DNA of 40,503 bases from Bacteroidetes bacterium MED-G20 (GCA_905181675.1 CAJIYZ010000057.1:1-40503), one strand, 5' to 3'; counted from the first letter of the stretch, positions 19,998-29,974 are shown. Made by a program: numbers and translations. The notes: a model not told the origin generated them from the sequence alone.

Positions 19998-21376
19998 TTT
20001 TTTTTATAATGTCTAAATCCTACTTTATTTTCTTGATTATCAATTCTGTCTAGAACAATATTTTGATGATTGGATATTGGTTTTTCTAAACTCCCATTGT
20101 GGAGTTTTTCATAAGTCTCAAAGTCAATCATCTTTCTTTGTTCGAGTTTTTTGAAAACTTCTAACTCTGCTATTTTTGACTGCCAATTATCAACTACAGT
20201 TCCTTCAAAAATCTTAGATTTAGAGCCACTACCATAGCTTAAAAAACCAACAGTATGACCTGTAATACTCTTGTTTTTTTCATAGCTAGAATAAAGCAAA
20301 CTAATTAACGACATAAAAATAGATGCGGTATACATATTGCCAATATATCCACTAGCAATTTCACCATCCTCAATTTTATTTTCCACAAAATTATTGTAAA
20401 GAACTGACTTTGAAGCTGCTTTTCTCCAATCTTTATAATCCATACTTTTTGAATGTCCTATTTCGTTTTCTAGTTCTAGCAATAAATTATTTTTATCCAA
20501 CCACCCAAGCCATATGTCTAACATTATTCTTCTTCCTTGAAAGGCGTATGGAAGGTGGAAAATTAAATGATCCCAATCTTTAAGAAAGTCTATTTTTTTC
20601 TGGGATTGGAAATGATCTAACCCTTCATTAATTCTATCTTGGTAACATTTATTAGAATATTGACCATCAAATACGGGTTCTTCAAAATAAAAATCTAGGG
20701 TTTCTTTATTACTATCGGTTAGTTCTTGGACAGTTGTATTCTTATCCTTTAGAAATGAGTTGTTAATTTTCTTTCTTGGTTTAAAAAAATCTCCAACATG
20801 CTCCATGCTAATTCCAATTGTATTTTTAAAGGAAATTATACTAGGGTTTGATGATAATAACATTGCTACTGCACCAGCTCCTTGAGTATATTCTCCAGAG
20901 GATGCTAGTTCATATTTGGCAATGTCGGAGGCAATTACTACCGCTTTTTTTTCTGGATTAATTCTTACCCAGTCTAAACAGTTTTCTACTGCATCAATGC
21001 CACCAATACAAGCAAAAGTTAAATCGACAACATCACAGTTTTTAAAACATCTAGAACCATGATCTTTAGAAAGAATTTTTTCAACTGTTCCTACTGCATA
21101 AGTAGCAGTGGGTTTAGCAGCATCTACTGCGCTCTCAGTTCCAAGATATATTCTACCAATAGTCTTTGGATCTATTTTATTATTTTCAATAAGATTTAGT
21201 AGCGCATTGGCTGCCATTGAAGCAGTATCTTCATTTACATCTGCTAGAGCCATAAACTTAAGGCCCAATCCTTTTTCAAGTTTTGCAGGAATAATATCTC
21301 TTTTTTCAGCCAAACTAACTATTGGTAAAGCGATGTTTGGTAAATAATAATCTATTGCGTCAATTCCAAATTCCAT
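19994..21376 (-). CDS. Hydroxymethylglutaryl-CoA synthase family protein
   Basis: GIDAIDYYLPN, ALLNLIENN...IGRIYLGTESAVDAAKP, catalytic-Cys region DLTFACIGGIDAVENCLDWV, FHLPYAFQGRRI, GYIGNMYTAS, LSYGSGSKS. Confidence 0.88.
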   Translation of the reverse strand: MEFGIDAIDYYLPNIALPIVSLAEKRDIIPAKLEKGLGLKFMALADVNEDTASMAANALLNLIENNKIDPKTIGRIYLGTESAVDAAKPTATYAVGTVEKILSKDHGSRCFKNCDVVDLTFACIGGIDAVENCLDWVRINPEKKAVVIASDIAKYELASSGEYTQGAGAVAMLLSSNPSIISFKNTIGISMEHVGDFFKPRKKINNSFLKDKNTTVQELTDSNKETLDFYFEEPVFDGQYSNKCYQDRINEGLDHFQSQKKIDFLKDWDHLIFHLPYAFQGRRIMLDIWLGWLDKNNLLLELENEIGHSKSMDYKDWRKAASKSVLYNNFVENKIEDGEIASGYIGNMYTASIFMSLISLLYSSYEKNKSITGHTVGFLSYGSGSKSKIFEGTVVDNWQSKIAELEVFKKLEQRKMIDFETYEKLHNGSLEKPISNHQNIVLDRIDNQENKVGFRHYKKN

Positions 21377-21385
21377 TTCTCATCT

Positions 21386-21721
21386 TTAAATCATTCCTAA
21401 ATCCAGTTTAGCCTCTTCACTCATCATATCCTTATCCCATGGAGGGTCAAATACAATATTAACTTTTGAAGTTTCTACTCCATGAACCTCACCAACCTTA
21501 TCCTCAACCTCTTTAGGAAGCGATTCGGCTACTGGGCAATTGGGAGAAGTTAAGGTCATTATAATTACAGTATTAAATTCGTCGTCAATTTTGATTTCAT
21601 AAATTAAACCTAATTCGTAAATGTCGACTGGAATTTCTGGGTCAAATATCGCTTTGAGAACATTTATGATTTTGTTTTCAATTTTTTTCTTGTCAATTAT
21701 AGAATCTTTTTCATCACTCAT
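21386..21721 (-). CDS. SUF-associated DUF59/MIP18 family Fe-S assembly protein (SufT-like)
   Basis: AIFDPEIPVDIYELGLIYEI, TLTSPNCPVAESLP, NIVFDPPWDKDMMSEEAKLDLGM. Confidence 0.9.
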   Translation of the reverse strand: MSDEKDSIIDKKKIENKIINVLKAIFDPEIPVDIYELGLIYEIKIDDEFNTVIIMTLTSPNCPVAESLPKEVEDKVGEVHGVETSKVNIVFDPPWDKDMMSEEAKLDLGMI

Positions 21722-21722
21722 T

Positions 21723-22154
21723 TTAATTATTTAAATTATTTTTTATCCTTAATGAATAGGCATAAGCTTTTATCTGCTTCACCATTTCTACTAACCCATT
21801 TGCTCTAGTTGGAGATAAGTGATTTGTTAGACCAATTTCATTAATGAAATTCAGTTTCGCTTCAAGAATATTTTTTGGAGTCTGGTTATTTAAAACTCTT
21901 ATTAGAAGAGCAATAATACCCTTAGTAATAATTGCTTCGCTATCTGCATAAAACGAAACTAGATCGTTCTCATATTCAGCATGTAGCCAAACCTTAGATT
22001 GACAGCCTTTAATTATATTTTCATCGTTCTTGTGATTTGAGGATATTAGTGGAAGATCTTTGCCTAATTCAATTAGATACTCATATTTTTCCATCCAATT
22101 ATCAAACATTTCAAACTCACTAATGATTTCTTTTTCAAGATCTATAACCTGCAT
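21723..22154 (-). CDS. sufE: SufE family cysteine desulfurase activator
   Basis: WMEKYEYLIELGKDLP, NIIKGCQSKVWL. Confidence 0.9.
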   Translation of the reverse strand: MQVIDLEKEIISEFEMFDNWMEKYEYLIELGKDLPLISSNHKNDENIIKGCQSKVWLHAEYENDLVSFYADSEAIITKGIIALLIRVLNNQTPKNILEAKLNFINEIGLTNHLSPTRANGLVEMVKQIKAYAYSLRIKNNLNN

Positions 22155-22213
22155 GGATTACTTTTTACTTTAAATATAAATTAAACTCTTTATTGATTAA
22201 CTTATTGAAGACA

Positions 22214-23566
22214 TTATTTAAATAATTGTTGAATGATTTCTTGAAGTTTACCTACCTTAATTAATTGATAATCTTCTGATTCTTTGTGGTTAATTTTTGA
22301 ATACTTACTCAAATAAATATATTTAATTCCCATTTTTGTCACCTCTTTTATCCGTTGTTCAATTCTGCTAACTGGTCTTATTTCTCCACTAAGACCAACC
22401 TCGCCAATAAAACAAATCTTATGATCAATATAGAAATCAAAAAATGAAGACAATATTGCACAAACCATAGATAAATCAATTGCAGGATCTTGAATTTTTA
22501 AACCACCAGTAATATTTAAAAAAACATCCTTTTGACTCAATTTCATCCCCCCTCTTTTTTCAATTACGGCCAATAACATGTTAAGTCTTTTAATATCAAT
22601 TCCGTTAGCTGATCTTTGTGGATTCCCATAAGTGGCAGCGGATGTTAATGCTTGAGATTCTATCATTATAGGCCTTACCCCTTCAAGACTACAGCCTAAA
22701 GCAATACCACTAAGTTTTTCTTGATTGGTAGAAATAAGCATTTTACTAGGTGAATTCACTTCTTCTAACCCGCTTTCATTCATTTCATAAATACCAAGTT
22801 CATTAGTACTTCCAAATCTGTTTTTAATACTTCGAACCAAACGGTATAAGTGATTTTTATCACCCTCAAACTGAAGAACAGTATCTACCATATGTTCCAA
22901 TACTTTTGGGCCAGCAATTGCACCATCCTTAGTGATATGTCCAATAATTATTATGGGAATCAACCTGTCTTTTGCATATTTAATAAGAATTTCAGCACAG
23001 TGCTTAATTTGAGAAACGCTTCCTGGAATAGCATCTACATCTTGAGTATGGATAGTCTGAATAGAATCTATAATAATTAATTTAGGTAAAACTTCCTCAC
23101 AGGTTTTAAGGATAGTATTTACCTCAGTTTCATTGTATATATAGCAATTATCGTTGTTAAATTTTAATCTATCTGCTCTTAATTTAATTTGTTCATTACT
23201 CTCTTCCCCGGAAACATACAGTACTTTTTCTTTGAGAGTTAATGCAATTTTTAAGGTTAGTGTTGATTTTCCAATCCCTGGTTCTCCACCTAGAAGTATT
23301 ACAGAGCCTTTTACCAATCCATTCCCTATTACCCTATTAAATTCTAAATCGTTTATAGGAATTCTTTGCGCTTTATCTCCTGAAATCTCACTTATTCGCT
23401 GAGGGATTTTTATACTGCTGACTATGGAGCTTGAGGAGGATTTTGACACGGTTCTCTCAGAAACTGTATTCCATTCACCGCATTCTCCACATTTTCCTGT
23501 CCATTTACTTGTTTCGTGTGAGCAGCTTATGCATTGAAATATTTTTTTTGATTTAATCATAAGCAA
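22214..23566 (-). CDS. radA: DNA repair protein RadA (true start possibly ATG at 23560)
   Basis: Zn finger CISCSHETSKWTGKCGECGEW, GGEPGIGKST Walker A, KNRFGSTNELGIYEM signature, Lon-like C-terminus. Confidence 0.95.
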   Translation of the reverse strand: MLMIKSKKIFQCISCSHETSKWTGKCGECGEWNTVSERTVSKSSSSSIVSSIKIPQRISEISGDKAQRIPINDLEFNRVIGNGLVKGSVILLGGEPGIGKSTLTLKIALTLKEKVLYVSGEESNEQIKLRADRLKFNNDNCYIYNETEVNTILKTCEEVLPKLIIIDSIQTIHTQDVDAIPGSVSQIKHCAEILIKYAKDRLIPIIIIGHITKDGAIAGPKVLEHMVDTVLQFEGDKNHLYRLVRSIKNRFGSTNELGIYEMNESGLEEVNSPSKMLISTNQEKLSGIALGCSLEGVRPIMIESQALTSAATYGNPQRSANGIDIKRLNMLLAVIEKRGGMKLSQKDVFLNITGGLKIQDPAIDLSMVCAILSSFFDFYIDHKICFIGEVGLSGEIRPVSRIEQRIKEVTKMGIKYIYLSKYSKINHKESEDYQLIKVGKLQEIIQQLFK

Positions 23567-23589
23567 TAATAATTTATCACAACATACAC

Positions 23590-25038
23590 TTAATACGTTG
23601 TGTTTTTAGAAATAGGACTTAAATAAGTTTTAATGGTAATAAATATTCCAATTAAACCCCAAATTGGAATTGCAGCCTTGTCGGTGTCTAAATAGTTATT
23701 TAAAACTCCGTGAGTGAAATAAGTGGTTAGAGATAATATAATAAAAAGAGTTAAAATTTTATAAAAATCATCTTCACATTTTATATAGAATATTCCAGTG
23801 TAAACAAAAACAAACCCTATTAAGAAAATATTAATTATAAATCCAAAAACTCCTTGCTCAGCCAAAGGACTTAGATACTCACTATGCGCATTTCCCCCAT
23901 CGCCAAAATTGGTGCTGATAATAGTTAAATCTTTGGACTTCTGAAATGGAGCATATACAAATGCAAATGTTCCTGGTCCCCATCCGAAAAATGGTCTTTC
24001 TGTAAATAGTTTAATGGCACAATTCCATCTATTTAAACGTTCTAAATTGGAGGCATCTGAAGAAATATTGGACATAGATTCTATCCTTTCAGAAAAATTC
24101 TCGGTGGTGTGTTCAGCATCATTTTTTTGAATGAGATATGAAATTTCTGTCAAATTATAAAGAATAAATATTGAAGGAATAATTATAATAGCAATTAGCC
24201 ATTTAAATTTTATTTTGAAATAATACAGGAAAAATACTCCCATCGCCAAAACGATACTTAACCAAGCAGCTCTAGTGTAACTAAAGTATAGGCCTATTAA
24301 AAGGATTACTAAAAAAACAATTAATAAAATTCTAAAATAATTTTTTTTGGACTCGTACAATAACCAAATATTGATCGGAATAACTAGAGCTAAAATTGCG
24401 CCATAGGAAGTGTGGTCCTTGAAAAAAGGCCACATTACCCAATGGCCAGCTTCTTCACTAAAACTATTAAACATGTGGTTGACTAAAGTATAGCAAGTCA
24501 CTATTACCATTGCAAATAGATATGCGAAGAAGAATTGTTTGATTTGCATCTTTCCCTTTTTAAAAAAGTGAATACCATAAAGAAGAATTGGCACAATAAA
24601 CCAGCTTCTTGATATTAAAAACTTAAAAGAAACTGAAGGGATTTCACTAACTATAGAGGTTGTGAAAATCCATAGTATTTGAATTAAAACTAGTACTATA
24701 ATGGGATTTTTATAGTGTAGAAATTCTTCTTTGACGCCACTTTTGTATAGTGATTTAAAAAGAAATACAACGTTGAAAACAAGCAACATTGGTTCCGTTG
24801 GGAAATAAAATCCTATTCCAAGTAAGTCTAAATTTTCAAAATTGAAAGATAAAGGTGTGCAAAATACTATTGTGAGAAAAACAAAATCTAACCTGAATAC
24901 AAACAGATAGCCAATTAACATAACCAATGGGAGTGCTAACAGATAATAAATATCAAAGTAAATTAAAATTGAGTTTAGTATGATGAATAAAATCATCAAA
25001 AAGTAAGAAGTTCTTCGACTAAGAAATTCTAAAATCAT
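23590..25038 (-). CDS. O-antigen ligase/polymerase family (Wzy_C) membrane protein
   Basis: Multi-TM; RPFFGWGPGTFAFVY and GNAHSEYLSPLAEQGVFGF motifs. Confidence 0.85.
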   Translation of the reverse strand: MILEFLSRRTSYFLMILFIILNSILIYFDIYYLLALPLVMLIGYLFVFRLDFVFLTIVFCTPLSFNFENLDLLGIGFYFPTEPMLLVFNVVFLFKSLYKSGVKEEFLHYKNPIIVLVLIQILWIFTTSIVSEIPSVSFKFLISRSWFIVPILLYGIHFFKKGKMQIKQFFFAYLFAMVIVTCYTLVNHMFNSFSEEAGHWVMWPFFKDHTSYGAILALVIPINIWLLYESKKNYFRILLIVFLVILLIGLYFSYTRAAWLSIVLAMGVFFLYYFKIKFKWLIAIIIIPSIFILYNLTEISYLIQKNDAEHTTENFSERIESMSNISSDASNLERLNRWNCAIKLFTERPFFGWGPGTFAFVYAPFQKSKDLTIISTNFGDGGNAHSEYLSPLAEQGVFGFIINIFLIGFVFVYTGIFYIKCEDDFYKILTLFIILSLTTYFTHGVLNNYLDTDKAAIPIWGLIGIFITIKTYLSPISKNTTY

Positions 25039-26015
25039 TAATCTTTTAAAAGTTTTAGTTTGTTTTTAACTAGAATTCCAACAATAGCTAGTAAAATTGA
25101 AGAGAATGTAGAAAAGACAACAATAAGCCACCTAATGGGATAAGCTTTTTTTTCTGCAGGATAGGCTTTTTCTACAATAAATTTATGAGAAAGATTGCTT
25201 GTTGCATCACTTTCTGCTTGTTCGTAGGAAGCTTCCATCGTGGCAAGTCTTTCAGAAAGAAATTCTACTTTTACTTGCAAAGATTTTAGTAAAGAACCAT
25301 ATTTTTCCGTCATATTCATTTTGGTTTTAAATGATTTTTTCATCTCAGAATCTTTAGAATTGACGTAGCCTTCTGTTAGTGCTCGGTAAGCATCGTTGGT
25401 TACAACGCCAAGAGAGGATAGTTTTGACATGGTATCTCTTAGGTTCTGCATTTGAGAAGTTATTTTATCTAGTTTGTCTTTTTTAATTTTAAAATCTGTC
25501 AAAGCCCTTTCGTGAATCATTGCATTTTTTGTATTGTCAAATAACGATGCAATTTCGTTGGCTATTAATGCTGCAGTATCTGGATTTTTATCTAAAACAG
25601 AAATTAATACTGCACCATTGTTATTTCTTTTAAAATTTATATTTTTAAGATAAGTTTTTGTCAAATCAGTATTGACATATTTTGACTCAAAGTCAATTTC
25701 ATAATGCTTTATAAGATTGAACTTGTCCATAATTTTACTTCTAATACTGCTAGACTCTAAAATTTGAAGCATTTGTTCTGCTTCTTCATCTTCTCCAAAC
25801 TTAGAAACACTTTGATCTTCAGTAATTACTTCGTTGAATGTTACTGAACTTGTTTTTGCTGGGTACAGAGTCACAGTAGATTCAAATTTCTCATCCATTA
25901 ATAGAGAAACAATTGAGGAGGTCACCAACGCAATAATTCCAATAGTAAGTAATGGATTTTTATTTTTCCATAAAAAAGAAATTAAGTCGTAAGATTGATT
26001 TTCTGTTGAATTCAT
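25038..26015 (-). CDS. Chain-length determinant (Wzz)-like protein
   Basis: N-terminal and C-terminal TM segments around a coiled coil; FESTVTLYPAK and AYPIRWLIVVFSTFSSILLAI. Confidence 0.82.
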   Translation of the reverse strand: MNSTENQSYDLISFLWKNKNPLLTIGIIALVTSSIVSLLMDEKFESTVTLYPAKTSSVTFNEVITEDQSVSKFGEDEEAEQMLQILESSSIRSKIMDKFNLIKHYEIDFESKYVNTDLTKTYLKNINFKRNNNGAVLISVLDKNPDTAALIANEIASLFDNTKNAMIHERALTDFKIKKDKLDKITSQMQNLRDTMSKLSSLGVVTNDAYRALTEGYVNSKDSEMKKSFKTKMNMTEKYGSLLKSLQVKVEFLSERLATMEASYEQAESDATSNLSHKFIVEKAYPAEKKAYPIRWLIVVFSTFSSILLAIVGILVKNKLKLLKD

Positions 26016-26033
26016 TTTTCAATTTTAGATATA

Positions 26034-26065
26034 CAAATATAAGTTATAGCACGAATCTCTACAAA
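26034..26065 (-). promoter_or_regulatory. Bacteroidota-type promoter TTTG-N20-TATATTTG for the wzz-like/ligase genes
   Basis: On the minus strand: TTTG (26065-26062), 20-bp spacer, TATATTTG (26041-26034), about 19 bp before the ATG at 26015. Confidence 0.6.
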
Positions 26066-27529
26066 TTAAGATGATTTATCATGTTTTATAAGGTTGTAAA
26101 ACTGTTTCCAATTAACAACTTTTAAAAATAACCCAATAATTCCACCACCTATTATATTCAACACGATTTTTTCTAACCAATTAATATTTAAATTGTTTTC
26201 AATTGTATAGACAAGTATTATAAATAATAAGCTGAATGATGAAATCTGAATTATATATAATAAACTAGATTTAAAATTAAATATTTTGTAACACAAAGCT
26301 ATTTGAAATGCCAATATAAAAAACTGGGTAAAAGCACTTGCAAAAGCTGCTCCAGAAGATCCTTTGTCGGGAATGAGTAATAGGTTTAACGAAATATTAA
26401 TCAAAATTCCAAAAACTGCCAATATGTTTAATTGTTTCATGCTTCCCTTAGCGGTTAATAAAGTTCCAAAAATATAGTTGCAAGAAACAGCTATAAAAGA
26501 GATTATTAACCATCCAAAAGTTTCACTGGAATGCAATAGCAAAGAACCATTTATTTCATATCTCCAATGAATAATTTCTACTTTATAAGTCCATACAGTA
26601 ACACAAATAATTAAAGCAAAAAAATAAATTAGTTTAAATGATAGCCAAGAAACTGGCACAACACTTTTCTTTTCTTTAATAAGCTTAGAAAATATTGGAA
26701 GTAATAGACCGGCAAATAAATAACCTAACATATTAAAAGCCATAAAAAACCTATATCCGTGAGCATAATTAGCCACTTCAATATTTCCTCTTATTCTCTC
26801 TACCATAACAACATCCGAATAGTAGTATACCGACATTAGAAATATTAAAAGAGCATAAGGCAGGCTTTTTTTTACAATCATCTTGAAAAAAAGTTGATCC
26901 CACTTAAGTTTAGGAAATTTGGAATGTTTTACTAATAATAAAAAACCTGCAATAAGGGTAATTAAATATGCTATAGTTTGAGATAGAATAAAGAAGTCAA
27001 TAGTTATAATTGAATCATCACCAATGCTCCATATAAAATAGCCACAGAAAAATATCAAAATCAATCTGTCTGTAACAGATAAAACACTGTCTTTTTTGAA
27101 TAAAAGTAACGCAGACATATTAGATCTTATAAATAGAATTAAAGCCACTAAAATTTGATTAAATCCTATTATAATTAACCATTTCATTTCTTGGAAAGAG
27201 AAATTAAAAATTAGCCCCACTATAAAAAGAACACTAATATAAAATATACTTAAGATTAACTTTAGAGAAAAAATTTTAGAAAAATGCTTTTGAAGTAATT
27301 GATTATTCTGAGCAATGTTTCTTGTGTTAAAGTTATTAACTCCCATATCTAAAATGATGTTGAAAATAAAAGCCAAGCTTAATAATGAAAAATAAGTACC
27401 GTACGAACCTGGGCTGTTTTGCTCTGTTATTTTTAATATTTCAGCATCAATTCCAAGAATATAGAAAGGCTTAATAACTATATTTAGAACAAGAACCAGT
27501 ATTAAATTTGAAAGAAATTTTTTTTTCAT
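26066..27529 (-). CDS. Polysaccharide flippase (MOP/Wzx-like)
   Basis: About 12-14 predicted TM segments; NFNTRNIAQNNQ, ASAFTQFFILAFQIALCYKIF. Confidence 0.85.
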   Translation of the reverse strand: MKKKFLSNLILVLVLNIVIKPFYILGIDAEILKITEQNSPGSYGTYFSLLSLAFIFNIILDMGVNNFNTRNIAQNNQLLQKHFSKIFSLKLILSIFYISVLFIVGLIFNFSFQEMKWLIIIGFNQILVALILFIRSNMSALLLFKKDSVLSVTDRLILIFFCGYFIWSIGDDSIITIDFFILSQTIAYLITLIAGFLLLVKHSKFPKLKWDQLFFKMIVKKSLPYALLIFLMSVYYYSDVVMVERIRGNIEVANYAHGYRFFMAFNMLGYLFAGLLLPIFSKLIKEKKSVVPVSWLSFKLIYFFALIICVTVWTYKVEIIHWRYEINGSLLLHSSETFGWLIISFIAVSCNYIFGTLLTAKGSMKQLNILAVFGILINISLNLLLIPDKGSSGAAFASAFTQFFILAFQIALCYKIFNFKSSLLYIIQISSFSLLFIILVYTIENNLNINWLEKIVLNIIGGGIIGLFLKVVNWKQFYNLIKHDKSS

Positions 27530-29901
27530 TAATCCTTTTGGTAAACTCTTACAACTCTGTTAGAAATAGAACTTATAATCTCATATGGAATTGTATTTGC
27601 AGCATCTGCCATTTCAAAAATTGAATGATTATTTCCAAATATTTCCACTCTGTCATTGATATTTAAATTAGAGTCGGTAATGTCTAAAAACATCATATCC
27701 ATACATATATTACCAATTGTTGGATATATAGAATCATTTATAAATACACTTCCTTTCCCATTACCTAAGGATCTAGAAAATCCGTCTGCGTAACCTATTG
27801 GAATAATTGCGATTTTTAATTTTTTCTCAGAAGGATTATTTACTCCATATCCAATATAATCTCCCTTATTTACCGTTCTTATTTTCGATATTCTAGAAAC
27901 CAAAGACGCCACATTGAAAAGGTTTTTACTTTGTGAAATTCCATATAAGCCTATCCCAAGTCTAACCATTTGCAAACTTTGGTCTGGATAATTTTCAATT
28001 CCTGCAGTATTAAGAATATGCTTAGATGTTTTAATTCCTAGAGATGATTCAATTTCTTTGGACATCTTATGGAAGCAATCAAATTGATACTGAGTTAGTT
28101 TTTTACCAGTTTCTTGATCACTTGCAGCTAAGTGACTAAAAATACCTTCTACTTTTATTTCGGGTTGGCTTAACAAAAAGCTACATAATTTTTTAATATC
28201 GATAGAATCAAATCCCATTCTATTCATTCCGGTATTTAATTTTATATGAATAGGATAATTTTTTTCTCCCAATAAAATAAGTTTCTTAGTGAATTCATCT
28301 AGCTGACCAAGGTCGTAAATTGATGGAGTTAATCTATTTTCTATTAAATTATCCATCGATTTTTGTTCAACATTCATTACTAAAATTGGAGACTTTAGAC
28401 CATTTTCTCTTAGTTCTGCACCCTCATCCGTATATGCTACCCCAATGTAATCTATATGATTTTGCTCTAATATTTTGGCAGATTCAATTAACCCCGTCCC
28501 ATATCCAGCTGCTTTAATCATCACTAGTAATTTAGTGTTTGGAGTAACTAAATTCCTGTAATAGTTTAAGTTTTTAATTAGATTAGTAAGGTTTATTTCT
28601 AAAACAGTATTGTGTTTTTTCTCTTCTAACTTTAAATAAATCTTTTGAAAATCGGCTACTTTTTTTCCTTTAATTAATATATGGTGACCCTTAAAATCTA
28701 GATTATTAAATTGGTTTAAAAATTCATATTCATCTTTATATAGTAAATTTTTATCTGGGAATATTTTAGTGTTTTTAAAGAGTTCTTTGCCAATCCCAAT
28801 GAACTGCGTTATTTCGTAGGATTCTATTAATCTAGAGAGTTCCTCAAAGTCGGTTTTTTTCTCATTTAAATCTGAAAGTATTAAAGTTGTTTTGGAAGAT
28901 CCGGATTCGGATTTTAAGGTTTCTAGGGAAATTTTAAGGGATTGAAAAGTATTCTGATAGGAATCGTTTATAATAACCGAATTTCTAATTCCAGATTTTT
29001 TTTCAAATCTTAGAGCAATTTCAGGAAGTAAAGAGCTCATGGTTTTAATTTCTTTTAAATCGTATTTTATTTGGTCTAAAAACCCTAGACAACAAGCAAA
29101 GTTTTTTGCAGAGTATTCGTCTTTTTGTTTAATAAAGAATACCTCTTTTTTATTGTTGTAAATGCTGTGTATTTCTTGTCCTTTTTCTAGAATATTCCTT
29201 TCAAAATTATATTTGTTATTTTTAAAATAGGTGTAAAGAGTTCCCTCTAAAAGTTTTTCTTTTTCTTTTCGTAGTTCATCTGGAGAATTAAAGTTGTCAA
29301 TATGTTCTTTTCCAATATTGGATAAGATAACATGAGATGGCTCAATCATCTTTTTCATTGAATCCATTTCCCCTGGCATAGAAATTCCTGTTTCAATAAT
29401 AGCGAGTTCGTGGTGCTTATTTAATGAAAGAAGGGTTAAAGCTGCTCCAAATTGTGAGTTGTAACTTTTTGGACTTCTAAGAATATTTATTTTTTCTTGA
29501 GCAATGAAATTTATCCATTCTTTAATCACTGTTTTCCCATAGCTACCTGTAATTGCAAGGACAGGGATTTTAAAAGTTTTTCTATGGTGGCTTGCCCATT
29601 TTTGAAGTGCAATTAACGTATCTTCTACAACTAGGTAACCAGCCTCTTTTTGATGTTTTAATGGTTTTTCATGGGTTATAAACTGTTTAATTCCACTTTT
29701 ATAGACCTCGTTAATATATTGATGACCATCATTGAAATTAGTTTTAAATGCCAAAAAAACATGCCCGTTATTTTGAACGAATCTTCTACTGTCGTAATGT
29801 ACATTACTAATTGGCAAATCTATATTTCCTATACATTCGCCACCTGTTATTTTAGATATTTCTCTAAGAGTATATGAGTTGTTTATTTGCAATTTTTTCA
29901 A
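27529..29901 (-). CDS. murF-alr: Bifunctional UDP-N-acetylmuramoyl-tripeptide:D-Ala-D-Ala ligase / alanine racemase
   Basis: MurF half: AITGSYGKTVIKEW, SYNSQFGAALTLLSL, ETGISMPGEM. Alr half: LLVMIKAAGYGTG (PLP Lys), KLNTGMNRMGF, RLGIGLYGI, GNICMDMMFLD. TTG start. Confidence 0.95.
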   Translation of the reverse strand: MKKLQINNSYTLREISKITGGECIGNIDLPISNVHYDSRRFVQNNGHVFLAFKTNFNDGHQYINEVYKSGIKQFITHEKPLKHQKEAGYLVVEDTLIALQKWASHHRKTFKIPVLAITGSYGKTVIKEWINFIAQEKINILRSPKSYNSQFGAALTLLSLNKHHELAIIETGISMPGEMDSMKKMIEPSHVILSNIGKEHIDNFNSPDELRKEKEKLLEGTLYTYFKNNKYNFERNILEKGQEIHSIYNNKKEVFFIKQKDEYSAKNFACCLGFLDQIKYDLKEIKTMSSLLPEIALRFEKKSGIRNSVIINDSYQNTFQSLKISLETLKSESGSSKTTLILSDLNEKKTDFEELSRLIESYEITQFIGIGKELFKNTKIFPDKNLLYKDEYEFLNQFNNLDFKGHHILIKGKKVADFQKIYLKLEEKKHNTVLEINLTNLIKNLNYYRNLVTPNTKLLVMIKAAGYGTGLIESAKILEQNHIDYIGVAYTDEGAELRENGLKSPILVMNVEQKSMDNLIENRLTPSIYDLGQLDEFTKKLILLGEKNYPIHIKLNTGMNRMGFDSIDIKKLCSFLLSQPEIKVEGIFSHLAASDQETGKKLTQYQFDCFHKMSKEIESSLGIKTSKHILNTAGIENYPDQSLQMVRLGIGLYGISQSKNLFNVASLVSRISKIRTVNKGDYIGYGVNNPSEKKLKIAIIPIGYADGFSRSLGNGKGSVFINDSIYPTIGNICMDMMFLDITDSNLNINDRVEIFGNNHSIFEMADAANTIPYEIISSISNRVVRVYQKD

Positions 29902-29932
29902 CTAATAGTTTGTGAACGAACAAATTAAACAA

Positions 29933-29952
29933 AATGTTATGTTGATAACATT
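29933..29952. repeat. Perfect 8-bp inverted repeat AATGTTAT-GTTG-ATAACATT
   Basis: Arms 29933-29940 and 29945-29952 in the murF-alr / 30014 divergent region. Confidence 0.6.
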
Positions 29953-29974
29953 CAAAAGGTAACATTCACATATT

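Noticed and set aside
22213-22226. 14-bp palindrome ATTATTTAAATAAT at the radA stop codon
   Set aside because: Pure A/T palindrome overlapping coding sequence; expected by chance at this base composition and too weak for a terminator.
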